Assembly (NCBI RefSeq): GCF_020171525.1
Contig: NZ_JAIVAI010000009.1
Span: 1 to 59,015, forward strand
Source: Halobacillus yeomjeoni
Lineage (GTDB): Bacteria > Bacillota > Bacilli > Bacillales > Halobacillaceae
Length of the DNA: 59,015 nucleotides
Direction of reading: 5' to 3'
Below, piece by piece: positions 42,116-54,124 of the stretch. Every line of letters starts with the position of its first letter. The stretch's first letter is position 1. Below the pieces are notes generated by a model. That model saw only the letters and a list, made by a program, of their open reading frames with translations, did not search any database and had not been told where the DNA came from. Both the position numbers and the translations under genes were made by a program.

Positions 42116-42478
42116 ATGATCACGAAGGCAGATAAAAATGTCGTGCGTAAAAAACGTCATGCACGCGTTCGTAAAAATGTATTCGGTACAGCTGAACGCC
42201 CACGTTTGAACGTATATCGCTCTAATAATCACATTTACGCTCAACTAATCAACGATGAAGACCAAGTAACTGTAGCGAGCGCTTCCACTGTAGATAAAGA
42301 GTTCAACCAAGATGCTACAGGAAACGTAGAAGCTGCTCAGAAAGTCGGCGAAATGGTTGCAAAACGCGCGCAAGACAACGGCTATAAAGTAGTTGTTTTC
42401 GACCGCGGAGGTTACTTGTACCATGGACGTGTTAAAGCACTAGCAGATGCGGCACGTGAAGCCGGACTAGAATTTTAA
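42116..42478 (+). CDS. rplR: 50S ribosomal protein L18
   Basis: 120 residues; carries 5S rRNA into the 50S with L5. ATG 42116 follows AAAGGAGTGA; GTG 42107 lies inside this site and is rejected. Confidence 0.96.
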   Translation: MITKADKNVVRKKRHARVRKNVFGTAERPRLNVYRSNNHIYAQLINDEDQVTVASASTVDKEFNQDATGNVEAAQKVGEMVAKRAQDNGYKVVVFDRGGYLYHGRVKALADAAREAGLEF

Positions 42479-42498
42479 TAGTTAAAGGAGGGACATAA

Positions 42499-42996
42499 AT
42501 GGTTACAAACATCGACCCTAACAAATTAGATCTTGAAGAACGCGTAGTAACGATCAATCGTGTAGCGAAAGTAGTAAAAGGTGGTCGCCGCTTCCGTTTT
42601 GCTGCACTAGTTGTAGTTGGAGATAAAAATGGTCATGTCGGCTTCGGTACAGGGAAAGCCCAAGAAGTACCAGAAGCTATCAAAAAGGCTATTGATGACG
42701 CTAAGAAAAACTTAATCACAGTACCAATTAAAGATACGACGATTCCACACGAAATCACAGGACGTTTTGGTGCAGGTAACATTCTTATGAAACCAGCAGC
42801 AGAAGGTACTGGAGTTATCGCTGGTGGTCCTGTACGTGCGGTCCTTGAGCTTGCAGGTGTCAACGACATCCTATCTAAGTCTCTTGGTTCTAACACACCA
42901 ATCAACATGGTGCGTGCTACAATCACTGGTCTTAGCGAGCTTAAGCGCGCAGAAGACGTTGCTCGACTTCGTGGGAAATCCGTAGAAGAACTGTAG
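42499..42996 (+). CDS. rpsE: 30S ribosomal protein S5
   Basis: 165 residues with the double-stranded-RNA-like N-terminal fold; the spectinomycin loop around [18 protein letters not shown] (residues 26-43) looks wild type. AAAGGAGGG ribosome site. Confidence 0.97.
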   Translation: MVTNIDPNKLDLEERVVTINRVAKVVKGGRRFRFAALVVVGDKNGHVGFGTGKAQEVPEAIKKAIDDAKKNLITVPIKDTTIPHEITGRFGAGNILMKPAAEGTGVIAGGPVRAVLELAGVNDILSKSLGSNTPINMVRATITGLSELKRAEDVARLRGKSVEEL

Positions 42997-43014
42997 GATA
43001 AGGAGGGAAATACA

Positions 43015-43197
43015 ATGGCTAAAAAGTTAGAAATTACCCTCACGCGCAGTGTTATCGGTAGACCGCAGGATCAACGTTCTACTGTCAAGGCGCTAGGTCT
43101 GAATAAGATTCGTCAAACTGTCGTTCTTGAAGATAACCCGGCGATCCGAGGTATGGCTAATAAGGTATCTCACCTTGTATCGGTTAAAGAAGTATAA
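43015..43197 (+). CDS. rpmD: 50S ribosomal protein L30
   Basis: 60 residues ([18 protein letters not shown] near the start); small 23S rRNA-binding protein. AAGGAGGG ribosome site, 18 bases after rpsE. Confidence 0.96.
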   Translation: MAKKLEITLTRSVIGRPQDQRSTVKALGLNKIRQTVVLEDNPAIRGMANKVSHLVSVKEV

Positions 43198-43227
43198 TTA
43201 AAAGATAACAATTAAGGAGGTGCTCGC

Positions 43228-43668
43228 ATGAAACTGCATGAACTAAAACCAGCTAAAGGTTCCCGTAAAGAACGCAACCGTGTAGGTCGCGGAATGGCTT
43301 CTGGTAATGGTAAAACTTCTGGTCGCGGTCACAAAGGTCAAGGACAGCGTTCTGGAAGTAAGACTCGCCCAGGTTTCGAAGGTGGTCAAATGCCACTATT
43401 CCAACGCCTGCCGAAGCGTGGTTTCACTAACGTTCACCGTAAGGAATTTGCGATTATCAACCTTGATGCTCTAAATCGTTTCGATGAGGGGACAGAGGTT
43501 ACACCTGAGCTACTACTTGAAACTGGTGTGGTAAGCAACCAAAAATCCGGAATCAAAGTACTAGCTAAAGGATCAATCGAGAAAAAGCTTACAGTGAAAG
43601 CTCACAAGTTCTCTGCTTCAGCGAAAGAAGCAATTGAAGCAGCGGGCGGTCAAACTGAGGTGATTTAA
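43228..43668 (+). CDS. rplO: 50S ribosomal protein L15
   Basis: 146 residues: a long glycine- and arginine-rich N-terminal extension ([20 protein letters not shown]) and a globular C-terminal part. Its stop overlaps the secY start by one base, the usual coupling in spc operons. Confidence 0.97.
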   Translation: MKLHELKPAKGSRKERNRVGRGMASGNGKTSGRGHKGQGQRSGSKTRPGFEGGQMPLFQRLPKRGFTNVHRKEFAIINLDALNRFDEGTEVTPELLLETGVVSNQKSGIKVLAKGSIEKKLTVKAHKFSASAKEAIEAAGGQTEVI

Positions 43669-44957
43669 TGTTCCGGACAATCTCCAATTTTATGCGCGTG
43701 GGTGATATTCGACGGAAAATCGTCTTCACTCTGTTGATGCTTATCGTTTTCCGTATCGGAACATTCATCCCAGTTCCATTTACAAACAGAGATGCAATTA
43801 ATTTTATGGATGAACAGAATGCGTTCGGGTTTCTGAACACATTCGGAGGCGGGGCATTACAGAACTTCTCCATCTTTGCGATGGGAATCATGCCCTACAT
43901 TACTGCCTCCATCATAATGCAGTTATTGCAGATGGATGTAGTTCCAAAGTTTGCGGAATGGAAAAAGCAAGGTGAAGTGGGCCGTCGAAAATTAGCTCAG
44001 TTTACCCGCTATGGAACGATTGTTCTAGCTTTCATACAAGCTATCGGAATGTCTATCGGCTTTAACGCTCTGGCCGGCGGTCAATTGATTGCTGATCCTG
44101 GAGTTGCAAAGTTTCTAGTCATTGCTCTTGTATTGACAGGTGGAACAGCTTTCCTAATGTGGCTTGGTGAGCAAATCACCGCACACGGCGTTGGAAATGG
44201 AATTTCCATTTTAATCTTCGCCGGAATCGTAGCTGCAATCCCAACCGGTGTTAACCAGTTGTATGATCAGTACATCTCCGGTGCAGGAGAAGAATTGTTC
44301 ATCAATTTAGTTATCATCGCATTGATTGCTGTAGTCATCGTGGCGGTTGTAGTGGGTGTTATCTTCATCCAGCAAGCCCTGCGTAAGATTCCGATTCAAT
44401 ATGCGAAACGATTGGTCAATCGTTCGCCTGTAGGTGGGCACTCAACTCACTTACCATTAAAAGTGAATGCTGCAGGAGTTATTCCAGTCATCTTTGCGAT
44501 ATCATTCATTATCGCTCCAAGAACTGTAGCTGGATTCTTCGACAACGAAGTTGCTTCTGTCATTCAATATATCTTTGATTATCAAAATTGGCCTGGAATG
44601 ATCATCTATGTTGCGTTGATTATTGCCTTCACTTATTTCTATACATTTGTTCAAGTAAACCCTGAACAAATGGCAGAAAACCTTAAGAAGCAAGGCGGGT
44701 ATATCCCGGGGATCCGTCCTGGTGCGAATACTGAAACGTATTTGACACGCGTGATGTACCGATTGACTTTCGTAGGATCGATCTTCCTTGCAGCTGTATC
44801 CATCCTGCCGATTATTTTAGGTTCCTTGGCACAATTGCCTCCAACCGTACAAATCGGTGGTACAAGCTTGCTCATCGTAGTCGGGGTAGCCCTTGAAATG
44901 ATGAAACAGCTTGAAAGCCAGCTTGTAAAGCGCCACTATCAAGGTTTTATCAAATAG
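43668..44957 (+). CDS. secY: Preprotein translocase subunit SecY
   Basis: 429 residues with ten membrane segments forming the protein-export channel; plug and signature regions are present and length matches Bacillus. Partners are SecE (17395) and SecG (not in the window). TAATG overlap with rplO. Confidence 0.97.
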   Translation: MFRTISNFMRVGDIRRKIVFTLLMLIVFRIGTFIPVPFTNRDAINFMDEQNAFGFLNTFGGGALQNFSIFAMGIMPYITASIIMQLLQMDVVPKFAEWKKQGEVGRRKLAQFTRYGTIVLAFIQAIGMSIGFNALAGGQLIADPGVAKFLVIALVLTGGTAFLMWLGEQITAHGVGNGISILIFAGIVAAIPTGVNQLYDQYISGAGEELFINLVIIALIAVVIVAVVVGVIFIQQALRKIPIQYAKRLVNRSPVGGHSTHLPLKVNAAGVIPVIFAISFIIAPRTVAGFFDNEVASVIQYIFDYQNWPGMIIYVALIIAFTYFYTFVQVNPEQMAENLKKQGGYIPGIRPGANTETYLTRVMYRLTFVGSIFLAAVSILPIILGSLAQLPPTVQIGGTSLLIVVGVALEMMKQLESQLVKRHYQGFIK

Positions 44958-44966
44958 TTAGTTTGA

Positions 44967-46396
<1,430 letters not shown>

Positions 46397-46412
46397 ATGA
46401 AGGTGATCGTTT

Positions 46413-46725
46413 TTGAACGAATCTGAGTCGAGTCCGCGAATAGGTCAAGTTGTTCGTATTGTGCAGGGGCGAGAGGCAGGACAGTACGCGGTTGTTATCG
46501 GTGTACTTGATGGCCGCTTTGTGCTGCTTGCTGACGGAGAGAAACGTAAGTATGATCGACCGAAGAAAAAGAATATGCAACATATTGAGCTTATGGATTT
46601 CATCTCTCCGGAAGTCCAGAACAGCCTTCTAGAAACGGGTCGCGTCACAAACGGCAAGCTCCGATTTGCTGTGTCTAAGTATGTCAATGAACTAGTGACT
46701 GATTTGAAGAAGGGAGATCAACTCG

Positions 46726-46748
<23 letters not shown>
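46413..46748 (+). CDS. ybzG: KOW-domain RNA-binding protein (YbzG-like, L14e-like)
   Basis: 111 residues with a KOW-type start ([34 protein letters not shown]) recalling archaeal and eukaryotic L14e; landmarks are [12 protein letters not shown] and [15 protein letters not shown]-terminal helical tail of about 45 residues follows. Function is unknown; RNA or ribosome binding is inferred from the fold and its place before infA. TTG 46413 follows GAAGGTGATC. Its last 23 bases overlap infA in another frame, suggesting coupled translation. Confidence 0.82.
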
Positions 46749-47086
<338 letters not shown>

Positions 47087-47109
47087 TTTGAAGGAGGTGC
47101 ACGTCGCAC

Positions 47110-47475
47110 ATGGCACGTATATCAGGTGTAGATATTCCTCGCGATAAGCGCGTTGCTGTATCATTAACTTATATCTATGGTGTTGGTAAATCCCTAGCTA
47201 AAGAAGTTCTAGCAGAAGCTGGCGTTTCTGAAGACACTCGTGTACGCGATCTTACAGAAGACGAACTTGGTAAGATCCGTCAAGTCTTGGAACAACACAA
47301 CGTAGAAGGTGATCTTCGCCGTGAGAACTCTCTAAACGTTAAACGTTTGATCGAAATCGGTTCTTACCGTGGTATTCGTCACCGTCGCGGACTTCCAGTT
47401 CGTGGTCAGAAAACGAAAAACAACTCTCGTACACGTAAAGGCCCACGTCGTACAGTGGCTAACAAGCGTAAATAA
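47110..47475 (+). CDS. rpsM: 30S ribosomal protein S13
   Basis: 121 residues ([20 protein letters not shown]) with the basic C-terminal tail ([17 protein letters not shown]) that contacts P-site tRNA. GAAGGAGGTG ribosome site. Confidence 0.97.
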   Translation: MARISGVDIPRDKRVAVSLTYIYGVGKSLAKEVLAEAGVSEDTRVRDLTEDELGKIRQVLEQHNVEGDLRRENSLNVKRLIEIGSYRGIRHRRGLPVRGQKTKNNSRTRKGPRRTVANKRK

Positions 47476-47504
47476 TCGAGTAACAAAGGAGGTAAGCTAA
47501 CTAT

Positions 47505-47900
47505 ATGGCACGTAAAGGAAATACTCGTAGTCGTAAACGTCGCGTGAAAAAGAATATAGAGACGGGTGTCGCTCACATTCGTTCTACATTCAACAACACA
47601 ATCGTAACGATCACTGATGTTCAAGGTAACGTAATCGCTTGGAGCAGTGCTGGTGCTTTAGGCTTCAAAGGCTCCCGTAAATCCACTCCATTCGCTGCTC
47701 AAATGGCTTCTGAAGCTGCAGCGAAAGATGCTATGGATAACGGCATGAAAACTCTTGAAGTTACAGTTAAAGGCCCTGGTGCTGGTCGTGAAGCAGCAAT
47801 CCGTTCCCTACAAGCAGCTGGTCTAGAAATCACGGCAATCCGTGACGTAACTCCAGTACCACACAATGGTTGCCGTCCACCAAAACGTCGTCGCGTATAA
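47505..47900 (+). CDS. rpsK: 30S ribosomal protein S11
   Basis: 131 residues; platform protein near the mRNA exit, ending in the usual [22 protein letters not shown] ribosome site, 29 bases after rpsM. Confidence 0.97.
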   Translation: MARKGNTRSRKRRVKKNIETGVAHIRSTFNNTIVTITDVQGNVIAWSSAGALGFKGSRKSTPFAAQMASEAAAKDAMDNGMKTLEVTVKGPGAGREAAIRSLQAAGLEITAIRDVTPVPHNGCRPPKRRRV

Positions 47901-47916
47901 TTGCTCTGAATAGAAT

Positions 47917-47945
47917 TTGTCACCCTGTCTATAATGGGTTATGAT
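47917..47945 (+). promoter_or_regulatory. Internal promoter of rpoA-rplQ
   Basis: TTGTCA (47917-47922), a 17-bp spacer, TATGAT (47940-47945), in the 155-base gap between rpsK and rpoA. It could raise rpoA and rplQ over the upstream cluster. Confidence 0.65.
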
Positions 47946-47999
47946 AGCTTTTTAGCAGCACCGCATTAGACAGAGAATATAAGCAGACCTGAGGAATTT

Positions 48000-48022
48000 C
48001 GGTTAGACCTTTTGTCTAACCG
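48000..48022 (+). promoter_or_regulatory. Perfect 9-bp hairpin in the rpoA leader
   Basis: CGGTTAGAC (48000-48008) pairs with GTCTAACCG (48014-48022) around a 5-base loop. The bases after it (GGGTTTCG) lack a real T run, so it is probably not a strong terminator. It ends 33 bases before the rpoA ATG. Confidence 0.55.
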
Positions 48023-48055
48023 GGGTTTCGACGTTTTGAAGGAGGGTTTTGTGTA

Positions 48056-49000
48056 ATGATCGAAATTGAAAAGCCAAAAATTGAAACGGTTGAGATCAGT
48101 GATGAGTCCACTTTTGGTAAGTTCGTCGTAGAACCGCTTGAACGTGGGTATGGGACAACTCTAGGTAACTCCTTGCGTCGTATCCTATTATCCTCACTTC
48201 CTGGCGCTGCTGTAACATCAGTTCAAATTGACGGGGTACTCCATGAGTTCTCAACCATCGATGGAGTCGTCGAGGACGTGACAACTGTCATCCTTAACTT
48301 GAAGAAACTAGCTTTGAAGGTTTATTCCGACGAAGAAAAGACTTTAGAAATTGATGTTCAGGGTGAAGGAAATGTAACAGCTGCTGATATTACGCACGAC
48401 AGTGATGTAGAGATTCTGAACCCGGATCTTCATATTGCTACGCTGGACAGCACAGCTAGTCTGCGCATGCGTATTACAGCAGAAAGAGGACGAGGATATC
48501 GTCCAGCAGAAGGAAATAACCACGAAGATTTACCAATTGGCGTTATTCCAGTTGACTCAATCTTTACACCTGTATCAAGGGTGACGTACCAAGTAGAAAA
48601 TACGAGAATCGGTCAAACCTCGAACTTCGATAAACTGACGTTGGACGTATGGACTGACGGAAGCATTCGTCCAGAAGAGGCGATTTCTCTTGGGGCTAAA
48701 ATCTATATGGAACACCTCAACATCTTTGTCGGCATGACAGATGAAGCTCAAAAAGCTGAGATCATGGTCGAGAAGGAAGAGGACCAAAAAGAGAAAGTTC
48801 TAGAGATGACGATCGAAGAGCTTGACCTTTCTGTTCGTTCTTATAATTGCTTGAAGCGTGCTGGTATCAATACCGTACAAGAACTTGCGAATAAATCAGA
48901 AGAAGATATGATGAAGGTCCGTAACCTTGGTCGCAAGTCACTTGAAGAAGTGAAGCATAAGTTGGATGAACTGGGATTAGGCTTGAGAAAAGACGATTAA
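48056..49000 (+). CDS. rpoA: RNA polymerase subunit alpha
   Basis: 314 residues: N-terminal assembly and dimerisation domain ([20 protein letters not shown] near residue 32), linker, and the C-terminal domain with two helix-hairpin-helix units ([16 protein letters not shown] near 259) that binds UP elements and activators such as Spx. GAAGGAGGG ribosome site. Confidence 0.98.
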   Translation: MIEIEKPKIETVEISDESTFGKFVVEPLERGYGTTLGNSLRRILLSSLPGAAVTSVQIDGVLHEFSTIDGVVEDVTTVILNLKKLALKVYSDEEKTLEIDVQGEGNVTAADITHDSDVEILNPDLHIATLDSTASLRMRITAERGRGYRPAEGNNHEDLPIGVIPVDSIFTPVSRVTYQVENTRIGQTSNFDKLTLDVWTDGSIRPEEAISLGAKIYMEHLNIFVGMTDEAQKAEIMVEKEEDQKEKVLEMTIEELDLSVRSYNCLKRAGINTVQELANKSEEDMMKVRNLGRKSLEEVKHKLDELGLGLRKDD

Positions 49001-49045
49001 TCGATAGACTACAACAAGGAATTTCCGATAAGGGAGGGAATATCT

Positions 49046-49405
49046 ATGGCTAGAAAACTAGGACGTACAACAGATCAGCGCATGGCTCTACTTCGTAACC
49101 TAGCGACTGACTTGATCATCCACGAACGTTTGGAAACAACAGAAGCTAAAGCGAAAGAGCTTCGCTCTGTAGTAGAAAAAATGATTACACTAGGTAAACG
49201 CGGCGATCTACATGCCCGTCGTCAAGCTGAATCATTCCTTTACAAAGCTGACGCTGATGAAGAAGGAGAGCAGACAGCTCTACAGAAGCTATTCTCTGAC
49301 ATCGGCCCACGCTACCAAGACCGTCAAGGTGGTTACACTCGTGTGCTTAAGCTAGGCGAGCGTAAAGGTGACGGAGCGAAAATGGCGATCATTGAATTAG
49401 TTTAA
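49046..49405 (+). CDS. rplQ: 50S ribosomal protein L17
   Basis: 119 residues ([20 protein letters not shown] near the start); tunnel-exit protein and last gene of the S10-spc-alpha cluster. 45 bases after rpoA, AAGGGAGGG ribosome site. Confidence 0.97.
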   Translation: MARKLGRTTDQRMALLRNLATDLIIHERLETTEAKAKELRSVVEKMITLGKRGDLHARRQAESFLYKADADEEGEQTALQKLFSDIGPRYQDRQGGYTRVLKLGERKGDGAKMAIIELV

Positions 49406-49422
49406 TGGATACCATTAGTGTA

Positions 49423-49470
49423 AAAGGGCAGGATGAATCTCGTTTAGAGGTTGGATCCAGCCCTTTTTTT
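49423..49470 (+). terminator. Terminator of the S10-spc-alpha cluster
   Basis: AAAGGGC (49423-49429) pairs with GCCCTTT (49460-49466), extended by GGAT/ATCC, then T to 49470. It is the first clear terminator after the one at 33883. Confidence 0.88.
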
Positions 49471-49474
49471 ATTA

Positions 49475-49527
49475 CCCGATCATACCGCGCAGGTTCTTAA
49501 TGAAAGAGGACCTGGAGTTTGATCGGG
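49475..49527 (+). promoter_or_regulatory. Nested hairpin in the rplQ-ecfA1 gap
   Basis: CCCGATCA (49475-49482) pairs perfectly with TGATCGGG (49520-49527); inside, CAGGTTCTT (49490-49498) pairs with AAGAGGACCTG-like bases (about 49505-49514). No clean T run follows. It could be a second, weaker terminator or a leader element for the ecf genes; I recognise no known riboswitch. The remaining 130 bases to ecfA1 show no clear promoter. Confidence 0.45.
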
Positions 49528-49657
49528 GTGGTTCCTTTTCGTTCTATTCTTACCATAGCCCGTTTAAGTAAGATTATGTAACAAACATGCATTCATTTAT
49601 CGGGAAAATATTGTCGTATTTCCTGGGAAATAGTCAGTTGAGCAGAGGAGGAAGAGT

Positions 49658-50497
49658 ATGGACCAGAGTCAGATTGAGTTTAGAAATGTTTCATTTCGGT
49701 ATCAAGAAGATATGCCATGGGTACTGAGAAATGTAAGCTTCACCATAGGAGCTGACGAATGGGTAGCCATCATCGGACATAATGGATCGGGGAAATCAAC
49801 GATCGCTAAACTGATGAATGGATTACTGTTTCCTCAGGAAGGAAAAATATTGGTTGATGGGGAAGAAGTGACCCAGGATACGCTTTGGGAGATAAGGAAG
49901 CGAGTAGGAATGGTGTTTCAAAATCCCGATAACCAATTTGTAGGGACAACAGTCAGGGATGACGTCGCTTTTGGCATGGAAAACCACGGTATGCCCCGTG
50001 AAGTGATGATAAAGCGGATCAAAGAAAGTTTGAATGCTGTCGGTATGACCGAATTTGAACGTCATGAGCCACACCGGTTATCAGGTGGGCAGAAACAACG
50101 TGTTGCGATTGCTAGTGTGCTTGCCGTTTCCCCCCGTTATATTATCCTTGATGAGGCCACTGCGATGCTTGATCCAAAAGGCCGGAAAGAAATTTTGAAA
50201 ACGATTCGAACCGTGCAGGAAGAGAGAGAACTCTCTCTCATCACAATCACGCACGACCTCCAGGAAGTGACCCAGGCTGAACGAGTCATCGTCATGAATG
50301 GAGGGGAAGTTTGGATGGAAAGCACGCCCCGGGACATTTTTTCAAAAAAAGATTCATTAATTGAAATTGGCTTAGATACTCCTTTTGTCAGCAAGCTGGC
50401 AGATCATATGAAAGATGCTGGACTTGAGCTTTCCCGCGAGCCATTAAATCACCAGGAGTTGTTGGAGGAATTATGGACATCACGTTCGATCAAGTGA
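49658..50497 (+). CDS. ecfA1: ECF transporter ATPase EcfA1
   Basis: 279 residues; one of two ABC ATPases that power energy-coupling-factor uptake of vitamins and other micronutrients with exchangeable S components. Walker [10 protein letters not shown] (near 40), signature LSGGQKQR (near 142), Walker [21 protein letters not shown] ribosome site. It overlaps ecfA2 by 25 bases. Confidence 0.95.
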   Translation: MDQSQIEFRNVSFRYQEDMPWVLRNVSFTIGADEWVAIIGHNGSGKSTIAKLMNGLLFPQEGKILVDGEEVTQDTLWEIRKRVGMVFQNPDNQFVGTTVRDDVAFGMENHGMPREVMIKRIKESLNAVGMTEFERHEPHRLSGGQKQRVAIASVLAVSPRYIILDEATAMLDPKGRKEILKTIRTVQEERELSLITITHDLQEVTQAERVIVMNGGEVWMESTPRDIFSKKDSLIEIGLDTPFVSKLADHMKDAGLELSREPLNHQELLEELWTSRSIK

Positions 50498-51345
50498 GTT
50501 ACATTTACCAACCAAATAGTCCGTTTGAATACCGGGCACTTAAAGATTTGTCATTTTCCATTCCATCAGGATCGTTTGTAGCGGTCATCGGCCACACAGG
50601 ATCAGGAAAGTCCACTTTGATTCAACACTTGAATGGGTTATTAAAGCCTACAAAAGGGACCGTTACTCTGGGTGAGTACCAATTGAAGGCAAAAGAGAAG
50701 AATAAAGAACTGCGGGAATTACGCGAGAAAGTTGGAGTCGTGTTCCAATACCCTGAACACCAATTGTTTGAGGAAACGGTCGCGAAAGACATAGCGTTCG
50801 GACCTCGGAATTTCGGTGTGAATGAAGGGGAAATTGACCGCAGGGTAAATGAAGCAATACAAGCCACTCATTTGGACGAAGAATTACTGGAACGCTCACC
50901 ATTTGATTTAAGCGGTGGACAAATGAGAAGAGTAGCGATTTCGGGGGTATTGGCAATGAACCCGGAAGTGCTTGTGCTGGATGAGCCGACTGCAGGATTA
51001 GATCCCCATGGCCAAAAGGAAATCATGGAGATGTTCTATGATCTCCATCAAAAAAAGAAGCTTACGACCGTGCTGGTCACTCACAGCATGGAAGATGCTC
51101 TTGCTTATGCAGATCAGGTCATCATTCTTAATAAAGGTGAAGTCTATATGCAAGGCTCACCATTAGAACTATTCAAAAAACAGAAAGCCTTGGAAGAAGT
51201 TCAGCTAGATGTACCTGAAGTGATTGAGTTCATTACAAAAGCCAATGAAAAACTGGGTGCGGATATCGAATATACTGGACAAAGCATAGCAGACTTAGCA
51301 AAAGAAATGGCTGATTTCGTGAGAGGAGGCCGCGATCATGAGTAG
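50473..51345 (+). CDS. ecfA2: ECF transporter ATPase EcfA2
   Basis: 290 residues; partner of EcfA1. Walker [10 protein letters not shown] (near 38), signature LSGGQMRR (near 144), Walker B VLVLDEPT. The C-terminal extension of about 50 residues is typical for EcfA2. It starts within ecfA1 and overlaps ecfT by eight bases, so the three products are made in step. Confidence 0.95.
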   Translation: MDITFDQVSYIYQPNSPFEYRALKDLSFSIPSGSFVAVIGHTGSGKSTLIQHLNGLLKPTKGTVTLGEYQLKAKEKNKELRELREKVGVVFQYPEHQLFEETVAKDIAFGPRNFGVNEGEIDRRVNEAIQATHLDEELLERSPFDLSGGQMRRVAISGVLAMNPEVLVLDEPTAGLDPHGQKEIMEMFYDLHQKKKLTTVLVTHSMEDALAYADQVIILNKGEVYMQGSPLELFKKQKALEEVQLDVPEVIEFITKANEKLGADIEYTGQSIADLAKEMADFVRGGRDHE

Positions 51346-52135
51346 TTCATTGATTATCGGTCAGTATGTCCCTGGAAATTCAGTTATTCACAGGATTGAT
51401 CCCAGGTCGAAAATAGCCATCATATTCTTTTATGTCGTGATCGTATTTTTTGCTAACTCTGTTATGAGCTATGGTGTGCTGGCGTTATTCGCAATCGGCG
51501 CATCATTGATTTCAAAAGTACCCTTTCCTTATTTAATGAAAGGGTTGAAGCCCGTATGGTTTTTAGTTTTATTTACATTCATCCTTCATTTGATTGTGAC
51601 GAAGCAAGGGGATGTTCTTATCAGCATATTGGGGTGGGAAATCTATCGTGAAGGGGTCGTCCAGGGTGCGGCAATTTCACTCAGGTTTTTCCTTTTAATC
51701 CTTGTGACCTCCCTTTTAACATTGACGACTACCCCCATCGAGATCACAGATGCCATTGAAGAACTGCTGGGACCATTAAAGAAGGTCCGTTTTCCGGTTC
51801 ATGAGCTGGCATTGATGATGTCCATATCCCTGCGATTTATTCCGACATTGATGCAGGAGACGGAGAAGATTTCAAAAGCACAAGCATCCAGAGGCGTGGA
51901 TTTCCGTACGGGAGCGTTCAAAGACCGCGTAAGGGCCGTAATCCCTTTATTGGTTCCACTGTTTGTAAGTGCGTTTAAACGGGCTGAGGACTTGGCAATG
52001 GCTATGGAAGCTCGTGGATACCAAGGCGGAGAAGGTCGCACGAAGCTCAGGGAACTTACCATCAGCAGGCGGGATATCGCTGCTTACATTGTTTTTGCAG
52101 GAATCGTTACAGCTCTTTTCCTAACGAGAAGCTGA
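51338..52135 (+). CDS. ecfT: ECF transporter transmembrane protein EcfT
   Basis: 265 residues with about six hydrophobic segments and, in the cytosolic part, two short arginine motifs (ASRGV near 187 and EARGY near 227) that couple to the ATPases. No S component gene is present here, as is normal for group II ECF systems where they are scattered. GAGAGGAGG ribosome site inside ecfA2. Confidence 0.95.
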   Translation: MSSSLIIGQYVPGNSVIHRIDPRSKIAIIFFYVVIVFFANSVMSYGVLALFAIGASLISKVPFPYLMKGLKPVWFLVLFTFILHLIVTKQGDVLISILGWEIYREGVVQGAAISLRFFLLILVTSLLTLTTTPIEITDAIEELLGPLKKVRFPVHELALMMSISLRFIPTLMQETEKISKAQASRGVDFRTGAFKDRVRAVIPLLVPLFVSAFKRAEDLAMAMEARGYQGGEGRTKLRELTISRRDIAAYIVFAGIVTALFLTRS

Positions 52136-52150
52136 CGGGAGGATAAAAAT

Positions 52151-52897
52151 ATGGAACGTATGCGGTGCGTCATCCAATATGACGGCACGAAATATGCCGG
52201 TTACCAAATCCAGCCGAACGGAATTACCATACAAGAAGAACTTGAGAAGGCTCTTTCTAAAATGCATAAGGGGCAGAAAGTGAAAGTCACCGCATCAGGA
52301 CGAACGGATTCCGGGGTGCATGCCATGGGGCAGGTCATCCATTTTGACTCTGACTTGACCATACCGTATCAGAACTGGAAACGGGCGTTAACCTCGTTAC
52401 TGCCTGACGATATCCATATCTCTTCCGTAGAAGGGGTTTCTCGTGACTTCCATGCCCGTTATGATGCGAAGGGAAAAGAGTACCGGTATTTCGTCTGGAA
52501 CGAAAGAGAACCGGATGTATTCAACCGCTATTATCGTTACCATGTAAAAGCGGATCTCGATATCGGCCGTATGAAAATCGCTTGCCGTTACCTTCTCGGG
52601 GAGCATGACTTCACTTCATTCTGTTCTCCTAAAACAGATATAAAGGGGAGTAAAGTCCGCACGATTCATGAGGCGTCTGTTGAAAAAGAAGGGTCTGAAC
52701 TGGTTTTTACTTTCAATGGATCTGGATTCTTGTATAATATGGTTCGTATTCTCGTTGGCACATTACTGGAGATAGGCAGAAACGAAAGAGAACCGGATGA
52801 TATTCTGAACATCCTGAAAGCCAAAAGCCGGGATGCAGCAGGCAAGACGGCACCTCCACAAGGGTTATTTCTATGGAGCGTATTTTATGAGGAATGA
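52151..52897 (+). CDS. truA: tRNA pseudouridine synthase A (positions 38-40)
   Basis: 248 residues; converts uridines of the anticodon arm to pseudouridine. The catalytic Asp lies in SGRTDSGVHAMGQVIHF (near 51). GGGAGGATA precedes ATG 52151; ATG 52160 is a weaker choice. It follows ecfT by 15 bases without a promoter. Confidence 0.96.
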   Translation: MERMRCVIQYDGTKYAGYQIQPNGITIQEELEKALSKMHKGQKVKVTASGRTDSGVHAMGQVIHFDSDLTIPYQNWKRALTSLLPDDIHISSVEGVSRDFHARYDAKGKEYRYFVWNEREPDVFNRYYRYHVKADLDIGRMKIACRYLLGEHDFTSFCSPKTDIKGSKVRTIHEASVEKEGSELVFTFNGSGFLYNMVRILVGTLLEIGRNEREPDDILNILKAKSRDAAGKTAPPQGLFLWSVFYEE

Positions 52898-52947
52898 TGG
52901 ATTTCCTAATAAAATATAAAAAACAACGATTCCTGGTGTACATGCTC

Positions 52948-52977
52948 TTGACATGGGTGCTGAGAGTGTTATATTAT
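52948..52977 (+). promoter_or_regulatory. Promoter of rplM-rpsI
   Basis: TTGACA (52948-52953) with TATATT (52970-52975, 16-bp spacer) or TATTAT (52972-52977, 18-bp spacer). Confidence 0.75.
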
Positions 52978-52984
52978 ATTCTAT

Positions 52985-53045
52985 GGCATTTTATTTCTAT
53001 ACCACGATTAGCCCCGGAACTAATCGTATTGAGATAAATAAACGA
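52985..53045 (+). promoter_or_regulatory. Ribosomal protein L13 leader RNA
   Basis: The leader before rplM folds into a perfect inner hairpin, ACGATTAG (53004-53011) with CTAATCGT (53020-53027), inside A/T-rich outer arms (TTTATTT near 52990 with AAATAAA near 53036). Place and shape match the L13 leader family of Bacillales, thought to mediate autogenous control by L13. Edges are approximate. Confidence 0.7.
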
Positions 53046-53083
53046 AGTTTTGTGAAAATCAACTACTCAGGAGGGAAACTGAC

Positions 53084-53521
53084 ATGCGCACAACTTTCAT
53101 GGCGAATGAAAACAACGTGGATCGTAAATGGTATGTTGTCGATGCTGCAGGACAGACACTTGGTCGTCTAGCAAGTGAAGTTGCTACGATCCTACGCGGC
53201 AAAAACAAACCAACGTATACACCACATGTTGACACTGGTGATCACGTAATCATCATCAATGCAGGTGAAATCGAACTTACAGGTAACAAAATCAACGATA
53301 AGATCTATTATCGTCACACAAATCACCCAGGTGGTTTGAAATCTCGTACCGCTAACGAAATGCGTACGAAATACCCAGAGCAAATGCTTGAACTTGCTGT
53401 AAAAGGTATGCTTCCAAAAGGAAGTCTTGGTCGTAAGATGGGCAAAAAACTTCATGTTTACGCTGGACCTGAACACAAGCATGAAGCACAACAACCAGAA
53501 GTTTACGAACTTCGCGGATAA
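53084..53521 (+). CDS. rplM: 50S ribosomal protein L13
   Basis: 145 residues ([20 protein letters not shown] start; [18 protein letters not shown]). Early 50S assembly protein. ATG 53084 follows CAGGAGGGA; the internal ATG at 53099 is less likely. Confidence 0.97.
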   Translation: MRTTFMANENNVDRKWYVVDAAGQTLGRLASEVATILRGKNKPTYTPHVDTGDHVIIINAGEIELTGNKINDKIYYRHTNHPGGLKSRTANEMRTKYPEQMLELAVKGMLPKGSLGRKMGKKLHVYAGPEHKHEAQQPEVYELRG

Positions 53522-53540
53522 TAAAAGGAGGTAATCAAGA

Positions 53541-53933
53541 GTGGCACAAGTACAATACATTGGTACTGGACGTCGTAAAAAATCTACTGCTCGTGTACGC
53601 CTAGTTCCTGGAACAGGCCGTGTAGTAGTGAACAAACGTGATGCTGAAGATTTCTTCCCATATGAAACTCTTCGCATGATTCTGAAGCAGCCTCTAGCTG
53701 TAACAGAAACAGAAGGCAACTATGATGTTTACGTAAACGTAAACGGTGGAGGATTTACTGGACAAGCGGGTGCAATCCGTCACGGAATCGCTCGTGCGCT
53801 TCTAGAAGCAGATCCGGAATACCGCACACCACTTAAGCGTGCAGGTCTACTAACTCGTGACGCACGTATGAAAGAGCGTAAGAAATACGGTCTTAAAGGT
53901 GCACGTCGTGCTCCACAATTCTCCAAGCGTTAA
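53541..53933 (+). CDS. rpsI: 30S ribosomal protein S9
   Basis: 130 residues ending in the conserved tail RRAPQFSKR that reaches the P-site tRNA. GTG 53541 follows AAAGGAGGT, 19 bases after rplM. Confidence 0.97.
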   Translation: MAQVQYIGTGRRKKSTARVRLVPGTGRVVVNKRDAEDFFPYETLRMILKQPLAVTETEGNYDVYVNVNGGGFTGQAGAIRHGIARALLEADPEYRTPLKRAGLLTRDARMKERKKYGLKGARRAPQFSKR

Positions 53934-53953
53934 GTTTTACTTCAACGTTACAA

Positions 53954-53986
53954 AGATCCCGACCTTTTCTGGTCGGGATTTTTTTA
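53954..53986 (+). terminator. Intrinsic terminator of rplM-rpsI
   Basis: A perfect 9-bp stem (53956-53964 with 53971-53979), a 6-nt loop and a run of T. Confidence 0.93.
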
Positions 53987-54062
53987 TATGCTCTTCTAAC
54001 TTTTGATCCCTTTTAATCACTTATGGGTGGGGGAAACTGATATTCAGATCTGCCAATTCGTC

Positions 54063-54092
54063 TCATATTTTATATTCTTGTCCCATATAAAT
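54063..54092 (+). promoter_or_regulatory. Sigma-E-like promoter of cwlD
   Basis: TCATATT (54063-54069), a 14-bp spacer, CATATAAAT (54084-54092), resembling the mother-cell sigma-E consensus (KMATATT and CATACAMT). It fits the known sigma-E control of cwlD in B. subtilis. Confidence 0.55.
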
Positions 54093-54124
54093 GGGTGTAG
54101 GGAGTACAAGGGAGTGTGGGATGG

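Noticed and set aside
53934-54060. Missing ybaJ-ybaK genes as a deletion scar
   Set aside because: B. subtilis has two genes here, but no fragment of either is visible; absence alone does not show a recent deletion.
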